From an uncultured Bacteroidales bacterium (GTDB taxonomy: Bacteria; Bacteroidota; Bacteroidia; Bacteroidales; Paludibacteraceae), in assembly GCA_900317745.1 (NCBI GenBank), contig ONHW01000018.1, positions 35,417 through 99,416 of the forward strand: a stretch of 64,000 nt of DNA, written 5' to 3'. This document shows, piece after piece, positions 1-8,316 of this stretch. Every line of letters starts with the position of its first letter. Position 1 is the stretch's first letter. The notes below the pieces were generated by a model that did not search any database, had not been told where the DNA came from, and saw only the letters and a list, made by a program, of their open reading frames with translations. The translations under genes were made by a program, and so were the position numbers.

Positions 1-1480
1 AGATCAGCTCTGTCTCATCCGTTGAGATAGCCTCCGGCGCTTCGTTGCCGCTGTAGGTGCTTAGGGCAGATACGACTTGCGGTTTTGCCCACTGGCCTTT
101 TTTGTTTTTGGCGGTGACGAATATATCCTCTTTGCCGATGTTGTCCTTTCTGTATCGAGCCGTAAAGTACATCGACTGCCCGTCAAAACTCAATATGGGA
201 GTATATTCCTCACCGTCCTTCGTATTGATTGTGTTCGGCAGCCGTTGCCTGATTATCGCCTTGTCAATCGGTGCAGTCAGCACATCCATCAAGCCTTTGT
301 AGCGGCGGTCGTCGCCAAACGCCTCACTGAATTGCGAACAGTACGCTGCCGCTTCCTCCCACTTGCCCTTGTTGACAAACTCGGCTATATTCTCCACCAT
401 CATGTCGTATGCCAACGGGTACGGGGCAGCCACTTTGATAAAATCAACCGAATTGGGATTTCTGCCTTCACGTATCACAATGCTGTCATGACGCACTATG
501 TCCGGGAAACGTTTGTTCGGATATTGGTCATAGAAGTACTTGAACTTATCCACCTCATTGCACTCCATAAACACGTCGTGTAGCACCAGCCAACAAGAGT
601 CGCGAATGGGTGTTACAAAATGTTTCGCGCCGTATTCTGATATGTAATAATTCTTGTTCCGTTGTGCATAACGCATCAGCGAACGCTGCATAAGCAAGGC
701 GGAAACAGGCTCGTTTTCCTTCATATCTGTCAACTGGCGGTAAGCCCAGTAGGTACTCTCGTCCAGTTCGTCTTCACGGTACGGTGCGGGGTACAGACTG
801 TTCAGCACATCCAAACAGCGATGGCTGTCGGGGTAACGCATCAGATAGTCGGTACGTGCCTTGCGTGAGTTATACCGGGCGAGTTCGTTGTAGGCGGATT
901 CATGGATATTCCACTGCGCTTTTTCTACCAGTTTCGATTTCGGGTAGTTTCTGATGAACGCCTCGTATGCCTCTATCGTGTTCGCAGCACATGCCTGATG
1001 ATAGGCTGCAGTTTCCTCACCGTCCTTCAGCATAGTGCGTAACGACGAACTGCAATCGGGAAACTTAACCTTTATGGCTTGGAACGCTTCCGGCGTGTCT
1101 GTCTGTTTCGCTACATCTATCTCGTGACGCACGCAACGGTCAATAGCGTACTCAAACACATACCGGGTATAACCTTTGCCCATCATCTTGGCTGTCTCTT
1201 TGTCCTTTTTGGTGGCAGTTATATCCTTGCCTTTGCAGGCATAGCGATAGGCTTGTTCAATGTTTCTGTTCGGGTTCTCTTCCGCAAAGTACAGACAAAA
1301 TGCGGCATAGATAACCGACAGATCTTCGGGTTTCTTCTGCAGTAGCGCAGAAATCTCGCTGTGCGCTTTGGCAAACTCGTTCTTCTGAATCAGTTTCTGG
1401 CACGGATAATCCAATCCGTCAGCCAGACATGGCACAACCGTCAGCCAAACGGCAATCAGTGCTGTTGTAATCTTTTTCAT
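1..1480 (-). CDS. Exported TPR/PD40 (WD40-like propeller) protein, C-terminus cut by window edge
   Basis: The frame stays open from the ATG at 1480 to the left edge, giving 493 codons with no stop. The N-terminus (MKKITTALIAVWLTVV then PCLA) is a signal peptide. Residues about 25-400 are helical and Tyr/Ala-rich, resembling tetratricopeptide-like repeats. The visible C-terminal part contains NTINTKDGEEYTPILSFDG and YFTARYR, typical of PD40 (WD40-like beta-propeller) blades. In Bacteroidota such TPR+PD40 proteins often continue into an OmpA-like domain (PorE type), but that part would lie outside the window. Probably periplasmic or outer-membrane associated. Domain class fairly sure, function not. 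Confidence 0.8.
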   Translation of the reverse strand, partial: MKKITTALIAVWLTVVPCLADGLDYPCQKLIQKNEFAKAHSEISALLQKKPEDLSVIYAAFCLYFAEENPNRNIEQAYRYACKGKDITATKKDKETAKMMGKGYTRYVFEYAIDRCVRHEIDVAKQTDTPEAFQAIKVKFPDCSSSLRTMLKDGEETAAYHQACAANTIEAYEAFIRNYPKSKLVEKAQWNIHESAYNELARYNSRKARTDYLMRYPDSHRCLDVLNSLYPAPYREDELDESTYWAYRQLTDMKENEPVSALLMQRSLMRYAQRNKNYYISEYGAKHFVTPIRDSCWLVLHDVFMECNEVDKFKYFYDQYPNKRFPDIVRHDSIVIREGRNPNSVDFIKVAAPYPLAYDMMVENIAEFVNKGKWEEAAAYCSQFSEAFGDDRRYKGLMDVLTAPIDKAIIRQRLPNTINTKDGEEYTPILSFDGQSMYFTARYRKDNIGKEDIFVTAKNKKGQWAKPQVVSALSTYSGNEAPEAISTDETELI

Positions 1481-1534
1481 CTTGTGTTATGGATATAGTT
1501 AGGGTTATTGTTTTGTTTGCCGCCGGTCTCTACG

Positions 1535-2488
1535 CTACTTTGCGAGCATTCCTGTGGCGGTGTACCGCGTGCCATCCGGCAGGATAATATACAGGTGCCC
1601 GCCTTCGATTACTTTCTTCACGCGTACAGTCTCGCCCGCGTTAACATCCTCCACGGCACTACCTGTACCGCAACTGTATGCAACGGATTTCTTGTTTCCC
1701 CAGATGTATTCCGCCAACTCGGGCGCATCTACAAACGGGTTACGGTTACCCTGCTTCTTCGCTACGGCGTTGTTACGACGTATCTCTTTGTCAGACACCG
1801 GATCGTTTCTGTGCCACTTCAGGTACAGGTTCAGCGCCGTGTTCACGAAGTTTGCTGTGCCGTTGATGAACACCTTGTAGCCTTTACCGCCGGCGGTAAA
1901 GTCCTGATCCTTGTAGCAGGTTGCCATATAGAAGTATATGCGCGCAAAGTCGCCTTTGTACTCGTCGGCAGGCTCAAATGTCATATTGTTGCCGTTGGAA
2001 CCGAATGTGCCGTAGCCCAGTTTGCTTGAGCCATTGGTCCACTCCACACTGCTCACCTCACCCAGCGGCCACGCCGAGCGTTGCGAATTGGCGAGTCGGT
2101 CGGTAGGAATCAAGTGGTGCAGATCAGTGTACATCGGCACATCCGCATCACCGCCCCACCAGCTCTTGGGCAGACTGTGTTCGCGGTTGTAGCACTCGCA
2201 GTCGTCCTCCGACTCGCCGCTGCCGCACTTGTCGTCCCACTTGTCGAACACGCAATCGGAGTACATATCCCATATTGTACCCGAACCGTCATTGCGATCA
2301 TCCGCACCGGTAACACTCGCCCACACGCTGTTGTACGACAGGACCTTGTGGTCTTTTATCTTGTTGAACAGCACGGTGCGGATCTCTTCACCTTTCTTGC
2401 CGTCCAGTTCGGGATACAGACAATCCTGCGCCTGCAACGCGGCACATACTACGATTGCCAGAGTAAATAGGAGTAAATATTTTTTCAT
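1535..2488 (-). CDS. Secreted endonuclease I family nuclease
   Basis: A 317-residue protein with a signal peptide (residues 1-20, ending LQAQ). The endonuclease I core is clear: NREHSLPKSWWGG at about 101-113 and DLHHLIPTD at about 122-130, the conserved segments around the metal and general-base histidines, then GNRNPFVD and PELAEYIW near 250-265. The family cleaves DNA or RNA non-specifically outside the cytoplasm. After residue 275 a short tail (AGETVRVKKVIEGG, LYIILPDGTRYTATGM) resembles tails seen on Bacteroidota exported proteins and may help sorting (inference). Its own promoter lies just upstream. Likely a scavenging nuclease. Confidence 0.92.
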   Translation of the reverse strand: MKKYLLLFTLAIVVCAALQAQDCLYPELDGKKGEEIRTVLFNKIKDHKVLSYNSVWASVTGADDRNDGSGTIWDMYSDCVFDKWDDKCGSGESEDDCECYNREHSLPKSWWGGDADVPMYTDLHHLIPTDRLANSQRSAWPLGEVSSVEWTNGSSKLGYGTFGSNGNNMTFEPADEYKGDFARIYFYMATCYKDQDFTAGGKGYKVFINGTANFVNTALNLYLKWHRNDPVSDKEIRRNNAVAKKQGNRNPFVDAPELAEYIWGNKKSVAYSCGTGSAVEDVNAGETVRVKKVIEGGHLYIILPDGTRYTATGMLAK

Positions 2489-2526
2489 AATAATAGATTT
2501 ATTTGATGTGTTTTCTGTTCAGAGTG

Positions 2527-2558
2527 CAAAGGTACGAAAAAAAATGCACATTTGCAAA
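2527..2558 (-). promoter_or_regulatory. Bacteroidota-type promoter for the endonuclease I gene
   Basis: On the minus strand a TTTGC box (2554-2558) is followed 19 bp later by TACCTTTG (2527-2534). This is the primary-sigma consensus of the phylum (TTTG ... TAnnTTTG). Transcription would start near 2521, giving a leader of about 30 nt before the ATG at 2488. Confidence 0.8.
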
Positions 2559-2751
2559 TTTATCAGTGAAAAAATAGTTCAGGTGAAGCAAGAAAAGCAA
2601 ATAAGTCTCGGGTTAACTCGCTTTCAATTCGCTTTAGCCTCCCTCTTGCTCTCGTCTCATATCCGTCTTGAGTTATGCTGAAGTGGCAGGTGAGATGCTC
2701 TGCAACCGAAACACGATACAAAGATACAACATACAAAAAAGCAAAAGGCGC

Positions 2752-2786
2752 AAAAAAACACCTGCTAACAATTCAGGTAGCAGGTG
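2752..2786 (-). terminator. Rho-independent terminator downstream of the 116-residue secreted protein
   Basis: A perfect 9-bp stem CACCTGCTA / TAGCAGGTG (2759-2767 and 2778-2786) with a 10-nt loop is followed on the minus strand by seven U (complement of 2752-2758). It lies about 100 bp beyond the stop codon at 2886. Confidence 0.85.
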
Positions 2787-2885
2787 TAAATAGTTAAAGA
2801 TTTAGCAGGACAGCAATGATATAATCAATAATATATTGCTATAAATTGCTATAAAATGCTGCTATAAATTGATATAATTGCGCGA

Positions 2886-3236
2886 CTACTGGATGGCTTT
2901 GGCGAGTTTGGCATTGATCTTCTGCAAGCGTGCCAACTGAGATGCCGTCAATTCATCTGATGCTTTATCCAATTGGTCTGCCAATTTCTGATATTTCTCC
3001 ATAAGAGAAGCCAGCTGGGAATAGGCACTTGCATCGCCAGCCTGTACTTTTTTGTAGACAACGATGTACTCATTGACATACTTCTCATAAGAGTCAAGCA
3101 CTTTGTCCCAATCGGACGAGGAGGAAGATGCAGCTACAGCAGAGGCAGACATCACGGAAGAGGTAGCAGCATTGGCATTGATGCCAGCGGTCATGCCGAA
3201 CATTGCAGCAATGACCAGAAAGAATAATTTCTTCAT
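2886..3236 (-). CDS. Small secreted helical protein, unknown function
   Basis: 116 residues. Residues 1-24 form a signal peptide ending in ANA. A Ser/Ala-rich stretch (24-40) leads to a helical, charged region starting SSDWDKVLDSYEKYVNEY and ending in QLARLQKINAKLAKAIQ. The pattern of a short WDKxLDSYEKYV helix bundle behind a signal peptide is common in Bacteroidales hypothetical proteins. No catalytic motif is visible. It is probably periplasmic. No clear promoter was seen directly upstream, so read-through from the 3309-4115 gene is possible. Confidence 0.8.
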   Translation of the reverse strand: MKKLFFLVIAAMFGMTAGINANAATSSVMSASAVAASSSSSDWDKVLDSYEKYVNEYIVVYKKVQAGDASAYSQLASLMEKYQKLADQLDKASDELTASQLARLQKINAKLAKAIQ

Positions 3237-3308
3237 GTTTGTTTATTTTTAGTTGGTTAATATTATGGGCATTTCTAAAAATTCCACGTTTTTAGAGTAA
3301 ACGCCCGA

Positions 3309-4115
3309 TTATTTTACTTTTGCGCTCATACGAATAGTTCTGTTTTTATTATCCTTACCTGTAAAATGCGGGAAATCTTTATCGGAATAACTTAAGATAA
3401 CTTTTCGATGCGAGGGAGCCGGATAATAATACTTAAGACTATAGATCAATTCTTCCATCCCCTCCTTATCATATTGGTTTGCACCGGGTTGACGGCCGTA
3501 TGTCCGTTTCTCATCCACATCCAGAACGACCTTTAAATCATCATTTATATAATACGTTCCGGTACAATTTCTTGTAACTCTTCCCAAGCGATACGTAAAC
3601 ACATCCTGAATTTTCATATCTATCGGGCTGGCATTAATCAGTACATCTCCTTGCCCATAATCATTGGGAGCTTGAAAATCAAATTCATAGTATCCCCCAT
3701 CTTTATCATTTTCCACAAATTTATATTGCTCAAAAACTTTCCTTAATTCACCAATTTTGGCTTTTAGTTTTTCAGCAGTAGCTTGAGTCTCGGTAATGAC
3801 AGACTGCAATTCGACGACATGAGATCCTTTTGGAAATTCCTTGACATACGCGGTCGCGGCATTATACCTAATAAGAATACTATTGCCATTGGTAGCCATT
3901 TCATAGTACGCAGAATCTTTTATGAGCATATCCAACGCTTTTTCGAAACGCGGCTTGACCTTCGCTTCCATGATGCTGTCAGGATAAGCGGATTCAAACT
4001 CGCGGAGAGCAGAAAGTTGTTGGGTTTTGATAGCAGCGTCCAATGCTTTCTCTTGTTCAGATTTACATCCAACGAGGAAAATCACTCCCAGGATAATAAA
4101 TAAACACTTTTTCAT
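3309..4115 (-). CDS. Lipoprotein of unknown function
   Basis: 268 residues beginning with a lipoprotein signal (hydrophobic stretch then VGC, Cys at 17), so it should be lipid-anchored in the envelope. Residues 20-120 are helical with a YPDSIMEAKVKPRF pattern like a single TPR-type helical hairpin. Residues 120-268 look beta-rich (YYEFDFQAPNDYGQG, GTYYINDDLKVVLDVDE). No enzymatic motif seen. It lies downstream of the kinase-like gene in the same orientation but has its own promoter. Base composition looks AT-richer than the housekeeping genes, which could mean acquisition. Confidence 0.75.
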   Translation of the reverse strand: MKKCLFIILGVIFLVGCKSEQEKALDAAIKTQQLSALREFESAYPDSIMEAKVKPRFEKALDMLIKDSAYYEMATNGNSILIRYNAATAYVKEFPKGSHVVELQSVITETQATAEKLKAKIGELRKVFEQYKFVENDKDGGYYEFDFQAPNDYGQGDVLINASPIDMKIQDVFTYRLGRVTRNCTGTYYINDDLKVVLDVDEKRTYGRQPGANQYDKEGMEELIYSLKYYYPAPSHRKVILSYSDKDFPHFTGKDNKNRTIRMSAKVK

Positions 4116-4210
4116 TACATTAATTAGATTGATTAGTTTTGCTTACTCACTTATGGCTTTTCAGCTTCCTCCATTATTTCGCATACTTATTGTGCCGAAT
4201 AAAAACGATG

Positions 4211-4242
4211 CAAAGATACAACAAAAAAACGAAAAGCGCAAA
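4211..4242 (-). promoter_or_regulatory. Promoter for the lipoprotein gene
   Basis: Minus-strand TTTGC box (4238-4242) lies 19 bp before TATCTTTG (4211-4218). The leader to the ATG at 4115 would be about 90 nt. Confidence 0.75.
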
Positions 4243-4318
4243 GGTTTTAGCCTTTACGCCCTAATAAGCCCTAAATCCGACTTAGAATTACTGATATTTC
4301 TTTAGGAAAAATTTGGCA

Positions 4319-5461
4319 TTACTCCGATTTGGAATAAACCAACGGATAATCTTCGCATATATTCCGCAAGCGTTGATAATCACGGAGTAAACGAGAAAGA
4401 TAGAATTGATTCAAGGAATCCTCATATTGCGGATAGGTTTCTATCAGTCTGTTGCGCTCCTCTAACATCCTATTCGCATAGTTGGACAGCAGCGGCATAG
4501 CCGCGTTCATGGTCTTCTCCGGCACGAATCTTAGCGAATCGACATAAATCTGACATAGAGATGCAAATTGCTCCTCCGCCTCGTTTCGTGCGCACAGCCA
4601 TACGGAGTCCACCGATGGCGACTCTGCGACCAGTTGTTGCAAGGGCTCATACGCACGCGACAGCCACAACAACGCTGCAACGGCAAGCAACACACCTGAC
4701 AATACCGGCAACAACCACCTCATCCGCCAATAACGCTGCACTGCCGCACGCACCTGCCGGACAGACTCATACTGCTGTGTCGGTTTAACAGAGCAGCAAC
4801 GGCGAATAATCCCCCTCATCCGTCCGAGGAAAAGCATCTGTAAGATCTTGCCCAGCGCGTAGATGTCTTTGGCTACGGACAGATACTCGTTTCCAGAAGG
4901 AACAGTTGTTGCAACAGAGGGCGAGGAGCCGATGTTCTTGGCTATATAGGCATCATTATCTGCAAAGCCGAAATCAATGAGTCTCACATGGTTGCCCGTA
5001 TCAGTAATGAGGATGTTGGAGGGCTTGAGATCTCCATGGACAACCTGCCTCTCATGCAGAAAAATCAGTGCTTCCAGTAGTTCATCCGCCACGCGGCGAC
5101 GCTCGGAAAGAGAAGGATTCTCCGCCAGAAAACGGTCAAGCGGTCGGCCATGTACATACTCCATGAGGATAGCGCGGCCTAATTGCTGATTGTCCACCAT
5201 GGCTATCGTTTGGACCACGTAGATTGAATCCAAACGATGCATGATCTCAAATTCGCGCTCTAACAACAGCCGGTTGCGGGTCAGTTCGCCTTCGGTGGGT
5301 TTGGCAGCCTTCAGAACCACCCATTTACCACCCATTTGCGCACGATAAACCAAGTTGTGGCCAGAGTCAGACAACAACTCATAATCCGTCAAACGATCTA
5401 CGCCTAATTCTTGCAAACTAAGTGTACGCACAGGACCGGATGTGAAATTATTTTGCTCCAT
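4319..5461 (-). CDS. Membrane-anchored Ser/Thr protein kinase-like protein
   Basis: 380 residues. A eukaryotic-type kinase fold occupies about 28-215: VVLKAAK (ATP-binding Lys51), Glu70 in helix C, HGDLKPSN at 142-149 (catalytic Asp144), DFG at 163-165 and DIYALGK around 199. The Gly-rich loop is degenerate (LLSDSGHNLVYRA). One membrane helix (about 249-267) is followed by a 110-residue extracytoplasmic helical domain, so the kinase head is cytoplasmic. All catalytic residues are present, so activity is plausible; substrates are unknown. It is divergent from a small helical regulator at 5542 with overlapping promoters, and its message would be nearly leaderless. Confidence 0.88.
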   Translation of the reverse strand: MEQNNFTSGPVRTLSLQELGVDRLTDYELLSDSGHNLVYRAQMGGKWVVLKAAKPTEGELTRNRLLLEREFEIMHRLDSIYVVQTIAMVDNQQLGRAILMEYVHGRPLDRFLAENPSLSERRRVADELLEALIFLHERQVVHGDLKPSNILITDTGNHVRLIDFGFADNDAYIAKNIGSSPSVATTVPSGNEYLSVAKDIYALGKILQMLFLGRMRGIIRRCCSVKPTQQYESVRQVRAAVQRYWRMRWLLPVLSGVLLAVAALLWLSRAYEPLQQLVAESPSVDSVWLCARNEAEEQFASLCQIYVDSLRFVPEKTMNAAMPLLSNYANRMLEERNRLIETYPQYEDSLNQFYLSRLLRDYQRLRNICEDYPLVYSKSE

Positions 5462-5469
5462 TTCGGATG

Positions 5470-5501
5470 CAAAGATACGAATTTATTTGGAAATATGCAA
5501 A
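5470..5501 (-). promoter_or_regulatory. Promoter of the kinase-like gene, giving an almost leaderless mRNA
   Basis: TTTGC (complement of 5497-5501) sits 19 bp before TATCTTTG (complement of 5470-5477). The start codon is at 5461, only 8 nt beyond the -7 box, so the 5' leader should be about 0-4 nt. It overlaps the plus-strand promoter at 5486-5517. Confidence 0.8.
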
Positions 5502-5517
5502 TATTTTTGTAACTTTG
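5486..5517 (+). promoter_or_regulatory. Promoter of the 5542 gene, overlapping the kinase promoter
   Basis: TTTG (5486-5489) is followed 20 bp later by TAACTTTG (5510-5517). Its -33 box lies inside the opposing promoter, so the two should not be occupied by polymerase at the same time. It also shows that translation starts at the ATG at 5542, not at an earlier in-frame ATG at 5467. Confidence 0.8.
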
Positions 5518-5541
5518 TGGCGGATTTCGAAAAATAATCGT

Positions 5542-6081
5542 ATGATAACATCATTTCTCACTGACAGCACCGCTGTACAACAAGCCAAACAAGCCGCGGA
5601 AGCACGCTACGGCAAACGCCCGAACAGTCCCGCTGATTTTGCAGAGCTCAGTCTGCATATCAAGCAGGCGACCGGTCATGACATCAGCAGCGACACGCTG
5701 AGTCGCCTGTGGGGTTACAAGAAAGGCTACGCCCACGTCCGGCATTCGGTGATAGATACGCTGAACAGCTACGGACATGCCGGCGAGGAATCGAACTATA
5801 TCTACCACTCTACCCTCAATGCCGATGATCTGCAGCCAGGCGACAAAGTGCGCATAGCATGGCTGCCGGACAGAGTTTGTACGATAGAATATACAGGCAA
5901 CTATGCCTGGCGCGTAACGGAGGTACAAAACGGCAAGTTACACGCCGGTGACACATTCTTCTGCCGCATGCTCTGCCAAGGCGAACAGCTGGCAGTTGAT
6001 CATCTGCGCTCCGGCGAAAAGATATACGAAGGTTACACCATGGGCGACAAGAACGGGCTAACGCTGGTGGAGAAAATATAA
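5542..6081 (+). CDS. Small regulator-like protein with N-terminal helical (HTH-like) domain
   Basis: 179 residues from the ATG at 5542; the upstream in-frame ATG lies within the promoter and is rejected. Residues 25-85 carry DFAELSLHIKQATGHDISSDTLSRLWGY and HSVIDTLNSYG, a pattern recurrent at the N-terminus of Bacteroidota proteins and resembling a short helix-turn-helix. Residues 95-179 are predicted beta-strands (LQPGDKVRIAWLPDR, YTGNYAWRVTEVQNGKL, GDTFFC), a small barrel-like domain. No membrane segment. The divergent position suggests it may regulate, or be regulated with, the kinase (inference). Confidence 0.78.
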   Translation: MITSFLTDSTAVQQAKQAAEARYGKRPNSPADFAELSLHIKQATGHDISSDTLSRLWGYKKGYAHVRHSVIDTLNSYGHAGEESNYIYHSTLNADDLQPGDKVRIAWLPDRVCTIEYTGNYAWRVTEVQNGKLHAGDTFFCRMLCQGEQLAVDHLRSGEKIYEGYTMGDKNGLTLVEKI

Positions 6082-6100
6082 AACAACCACGACAATGCTT

Positions 6101-6137
6101 CGACAATCCCTCGATAATCCCCCGATGGAACGGAACG
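6101..6137. repeat. Dispersed CCCGATxGAACGGAACG repeat, copy 1
   Basis: CGACAATCCCTCGATAATCC followed by CCCGATGGAACGGAACG. The second copy lies at 36176-36226 (CCCGATCGAACGGAACG preceded by CGATATTCC units). Both are intergenic and rich in CCCTCGATA-type 9-10 bp units. Confidence 0.6.
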
Positions 6138-6183
6138 ATTTTGCAAATTTATGGTGCTATTTTGCACAAAGATGAAAGAAAAG

Positions 6184-6213
6184 TTGCAAATGTCAAAATA
6201 ATGCTTATCTTTG
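6184..6213 (+). promoter_or_regulatory. Promoter for the repeat-peptide gene and the nitroreductase-like gene
   Basis: TTGC (6184-6187) and TATCTTTG (6206-6213) are 19 bp apart, with the ATG at 6262. No second promoter is visible before the following gene at 6652, so the two are likely co-transcribed. Confidence 0.75.
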
Positions 6214-6261
6214 CACGTTCAATCAACGAAGCATTCATCCTAACCTAAAAAACGAAAGGAT

Positions 6262-6633
6262 ATGAAACGGATTCTGACCAACGCAAATATGGCAAAACGG
6301 ATTCTGACCTGTATGGTTGCCATGATTCTGGCAGCAGGCAACATGACTGCCGGCGAAGTGAAAATTGACAAAGAGAACTGCACCATAATCAAAGACGGCA
6401 AGACATACAAACTATACGGCAAAGTGAAAATTGTGGACAGCTTCGAAGATATAAAAGTGAAGATAGTGGATTGCTTTGAAGATGTTGATATCAAGATAGT
6501 TGACGCGTTTGAGGACAGTTGCTGCAAGGTGCGGATAGTTGACAGTTTTGAGGATGTGAAAGTAAAGATTGTCGATTCGTTTGAAGATGTCAAGGTTAAG
6601 ATAGTCGAACATTTTGAAGGAGTGAAAAAATAA
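6262..6633 (+). CDS. Exported repeat protein with tandem KIVDSFEDVKV units
   Basis: 123 residues. After the signal peptide, residues 52-120 consist of six units of about 10-12 residues of the form VKIVDSFEDVK (variants IVDCFED, IVDAFED, IVEHFEG), with one insertion DSCC. Such short beta repeats are seen in small exported Bacteroidota proteins (often VDSFPD forms) of unknown role. The start region is duplicated: AAACGGATTCTGACC occurs at 6264-6278 and again at 6294-6308, so there are two possible Met starts (6262 and 6289). The shorter form, starting MAKRILTCMVAMILAAG, is the more normal signal peptide. Likely periplasmic or surface located. Confidence 0.78.
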   Translation: MKRILTNANMAKRILTCMVAMILAAGNMTAGEVKIDKENCTIIKDGKTYKLYGKVKIVDSFEDIKVKIVDCFEDVDIKIVDAFEDSCCKVRIVDSFEDVKVKIVDSFEDVKVKIVEHFEGVKK

Positions 6634-6651
6634 TACGACAAACTCAATATT

Positions 6652-7254
6652 ATGAAGAAAAATTTATTTATCGTTATTGCTATGGCAGTAAGTACATTGG
6701 TTTCGTGTAACAAGCCTCAGCCCTCGCCAGAGGAGCAGGTAATCAACAACATTATGACGCGCGCGTCCGTTCGTCAGTTCACGGGTGAGCGTCCGAGCGA
6801 CGAGCAGGTTCAGACACTGCTTCGCTGCGCTATGGCAGCTCCATCAGCCGTCAACCGTCAGCCTTGGGCATTCATCGTGGTGGATGATCCGGCATTGCTG
6901 AAGCAGATAGGCGACTCGCTGCCGAACACCCGCGTGCAGAACAATGCTCCGCTGTGCTTTGTGATGTGCGGCGATCTGAGCAAGACAATGGAAGGTGAGG
7001 CGCAGGAGTTCTGGATTCACGATGTATCGGCCTGCACGGAGAACCTGCTGCTGGCAGCCCACTCTATGGGTCTGGGAGCCGTGTGGTGCGCCATTCAGCC
7101 GAACGCCGAACGCATACGCAAGGCACGACAGATACTGAATATCCCCGACAATCTGATACCGCTGTGTATCGTGCCGGTAGGATATCCCGCCGAGCAACCG
7201 GCAGTAAAAGACAAATGGAAAGAAGAGAATATCTATCACAACCGATTTGAGTAA
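6652..7254 (+). CDS. Nitroreductase-family lipoprotein
   Basis: 200 residues. A lipoprotein signal (LVSC, Cys19) precedes a nitroreductase domain: RASVRQFTGERPS at about 37-49, AMAAPSAVNRQPW around 63-75 (flavin binding) and SMGLGAVWCAIQPN near 138-150. Family members are FMN-dependent oxidoreductases that reduce nitro compounds, quinones or flavins with NAD(P)H. A lipid-anchored version is unusual because the usual electron donor is cytoplasmic, although lipoprotein nitroreductases do occur in Bacteroidota. It begins 18 bp after the repeat-peptide gene and probably shares its mRNA. Confidence 0.88.
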   Translation: MKKNLFIVIAMAVSTLVSCNKPQPSPEEQVINNIMTRASVRQFTGERPSDEQVQTLLRCAMAAPSAVNRQPWAFIVVDDPALLKQIGDSLPNTRVQNNAPLCFVMCGDLSKTMEGEAQEFWIHDVSACTENLLLAAHSMGLGAVWCAIQPNAERIRKARQILNIPDNLIPLCIVPVGYPAEQPAVKDKWKEENIYHNRFE

Positions 7255-7310
7255 GAAAAACTGAATAATGACATTTGAAGAGAGACATTTGAAAAAAAAT
7301 CAAAAAACTC

Positions 7311-7341
7311 TTGCAAATGTCATTATTTTTTTGTAACTTTG
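7311..7341 (+). promoter_or_regulatory. Promoter upstream of the 7405 gene
   Basis: TTGC (7311-7314) is followed about 20 bp later by TAACTTTG (7334-7341). Expected transcription start is near 7347, about 57 nt before the TTG start. Confidence 0.75.
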
Positions 7342-7404
7342 TACGTTTTTTGGTTGAGTGTGCATATTTGGCACACAAATCATCGGAACTAAACACGAAT
7401 TGAG

Positions 7405-8274
7405 TTGAAAGACCTGTTTCACATATTTCGCACGAACGAAGCGGTAGAGGTGGAAGATTTGGCGGATTTCCAAGTCATTCTGCTTGACGCCGAGCAGCCT
7501 ACTCAGGCTGCCATGGCGATTACAGCTCTGACCCTGTATCAGCTGGAGCACGGCTATGACCGTGGGCGATTCCAGATGCTGCTGTGGGCTATGAGTCGCC
7601 ATTGTGCAGAAGTTGTACGCGCCCGTGCGTTAGTCGGGCTGCTGCTGATTTGCGGCAGGCTGAACATTACCGACGAATGGGCTCTGGACCAGATGGCAGA
7701 AATGCTGTCGTACGAGAGCGAGGCGGCATACGAAGCATGGACAGCGATCCTGCAGACCGGCAAACCCGAGGTGTACGACCGTAACCTGGATATGGTAAAA
7801 CCCATATACGGAATGCAGCCTTTCACCAACGCTCCGGAACTGTTCTTTGAGCCGTTCGAGCGCGGGAAAGTGGAGGAACTGGACGACTTTGAATGGAAAG
7901 TGTCGGAGCTGTTCTTCAACGCAATGAACGTGTGCGACAGCGACAAGTATGCGCTGATGGTTATCCTGAAGCAATATATGCCCATGATAGTCGAGCAACT
8001 GAAGGAGCAAGATATAGATATCGACTCGCTGGAGTCCGTTGATATGAACTTCCAACGGATGATGATGATCAGCAACGGCAAACATACGCTTCACAAACGC
8101 GAGACAGAACTGACACCCGTGGAGAACTATGTGCAACAATTGTACCGGTTCATCCGTCTGTCGCGCCACACACCGTTGCGACTGACCGAAAACATACAAA
8201 CGCTGCGCCAAACGATGATTGACAAGATGGTAGTAGTAGGCGCGGCACAGATTGCGCAGATTGAGGAGATATGA
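7405..8274 (+). CDS. Conserved-looking cytoplasmic protein of unknown function
   Basis: 289 residues from a TTG codon; no in-frame ATG lies between the promoter and this point, and the next Met is near residue 59. There is no signal peptide or membrane segment. The protein is alpha-helical throughout (for example VILLDAEQPTQAAMAITALT and VRARALVGLLLICGRLNITD), suggesting HEAT/TPR-like packing. It sits directly upstream of the acyl-CoA ligase, separated by a tract of 8-bp AAGATTTG-like repeats. I do not recognise the family and propose no function. Confidence 0.72.
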   Translation: MKDLFHIFRTNEAVEVEDLADFQVILLDAEQPTQAAMAITALTLYQLEHGYDRGRFQMLLWAMSRHCAEVVRARALVGLLLICGRLNITDEWALDQMAEMLSYESEAAYEAWTAILQTGKPEVYDRNLDMVKPIYGMQPFTNAPELFFEPFERGKVEELDDFEWKVSELFFNAMNVCDSDKYALMVILKQYMPMIVEQLKEQDIDIDSLESVDMNFQRMMMISNGKHTLHKRETELTPVENYVQQLYRFIRLSRHTPLRLTENIQTLRQTMIDKMVVVGAAQIAQIEEI

Positions 8275-8312
8275 AGATTTGAAGATTTGAAAATTTAAAG
8301 ATTTAAAGATTC
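8271..8312 (+). repeat. Short 8-bp tandem repeat tract (GAAGATTT / AAAGATTT)
   Basis: Five near-identical 8-bp units GAAGATTT, GAAGATTT, GAAAATTT, AAAGATTT, AAAGATT fill the gap between the 7405 gene and the acyl-CoA ligase gene. This is one of many short-period tracts in intergenic gaps here. Confidence 0.8.
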
Positions 8313-8316
8313 TGTA

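Larger units (their letters stand above)
2489..2885. other. Gene-free interval: promoter, dispersed repeat and terminator
   Basis: No credible coding sequence. It holds the promoter above and one copy of a dispersed AT-rich repeat (2543-2605, related to 24334-24455). A second TATCTTTG on the minus strand (2719-2726) lacks a well-spaced upstream box. The terminator of the next upstream gene and an AT-rich tail complete it. Confidence 0.6.

Noticed and set aside
5467-5541. N-terminal 25-codon extension of the 5542 gene
   Set aside because: Lies inside the two overlapping promoters, upstream of the expected transcription start.
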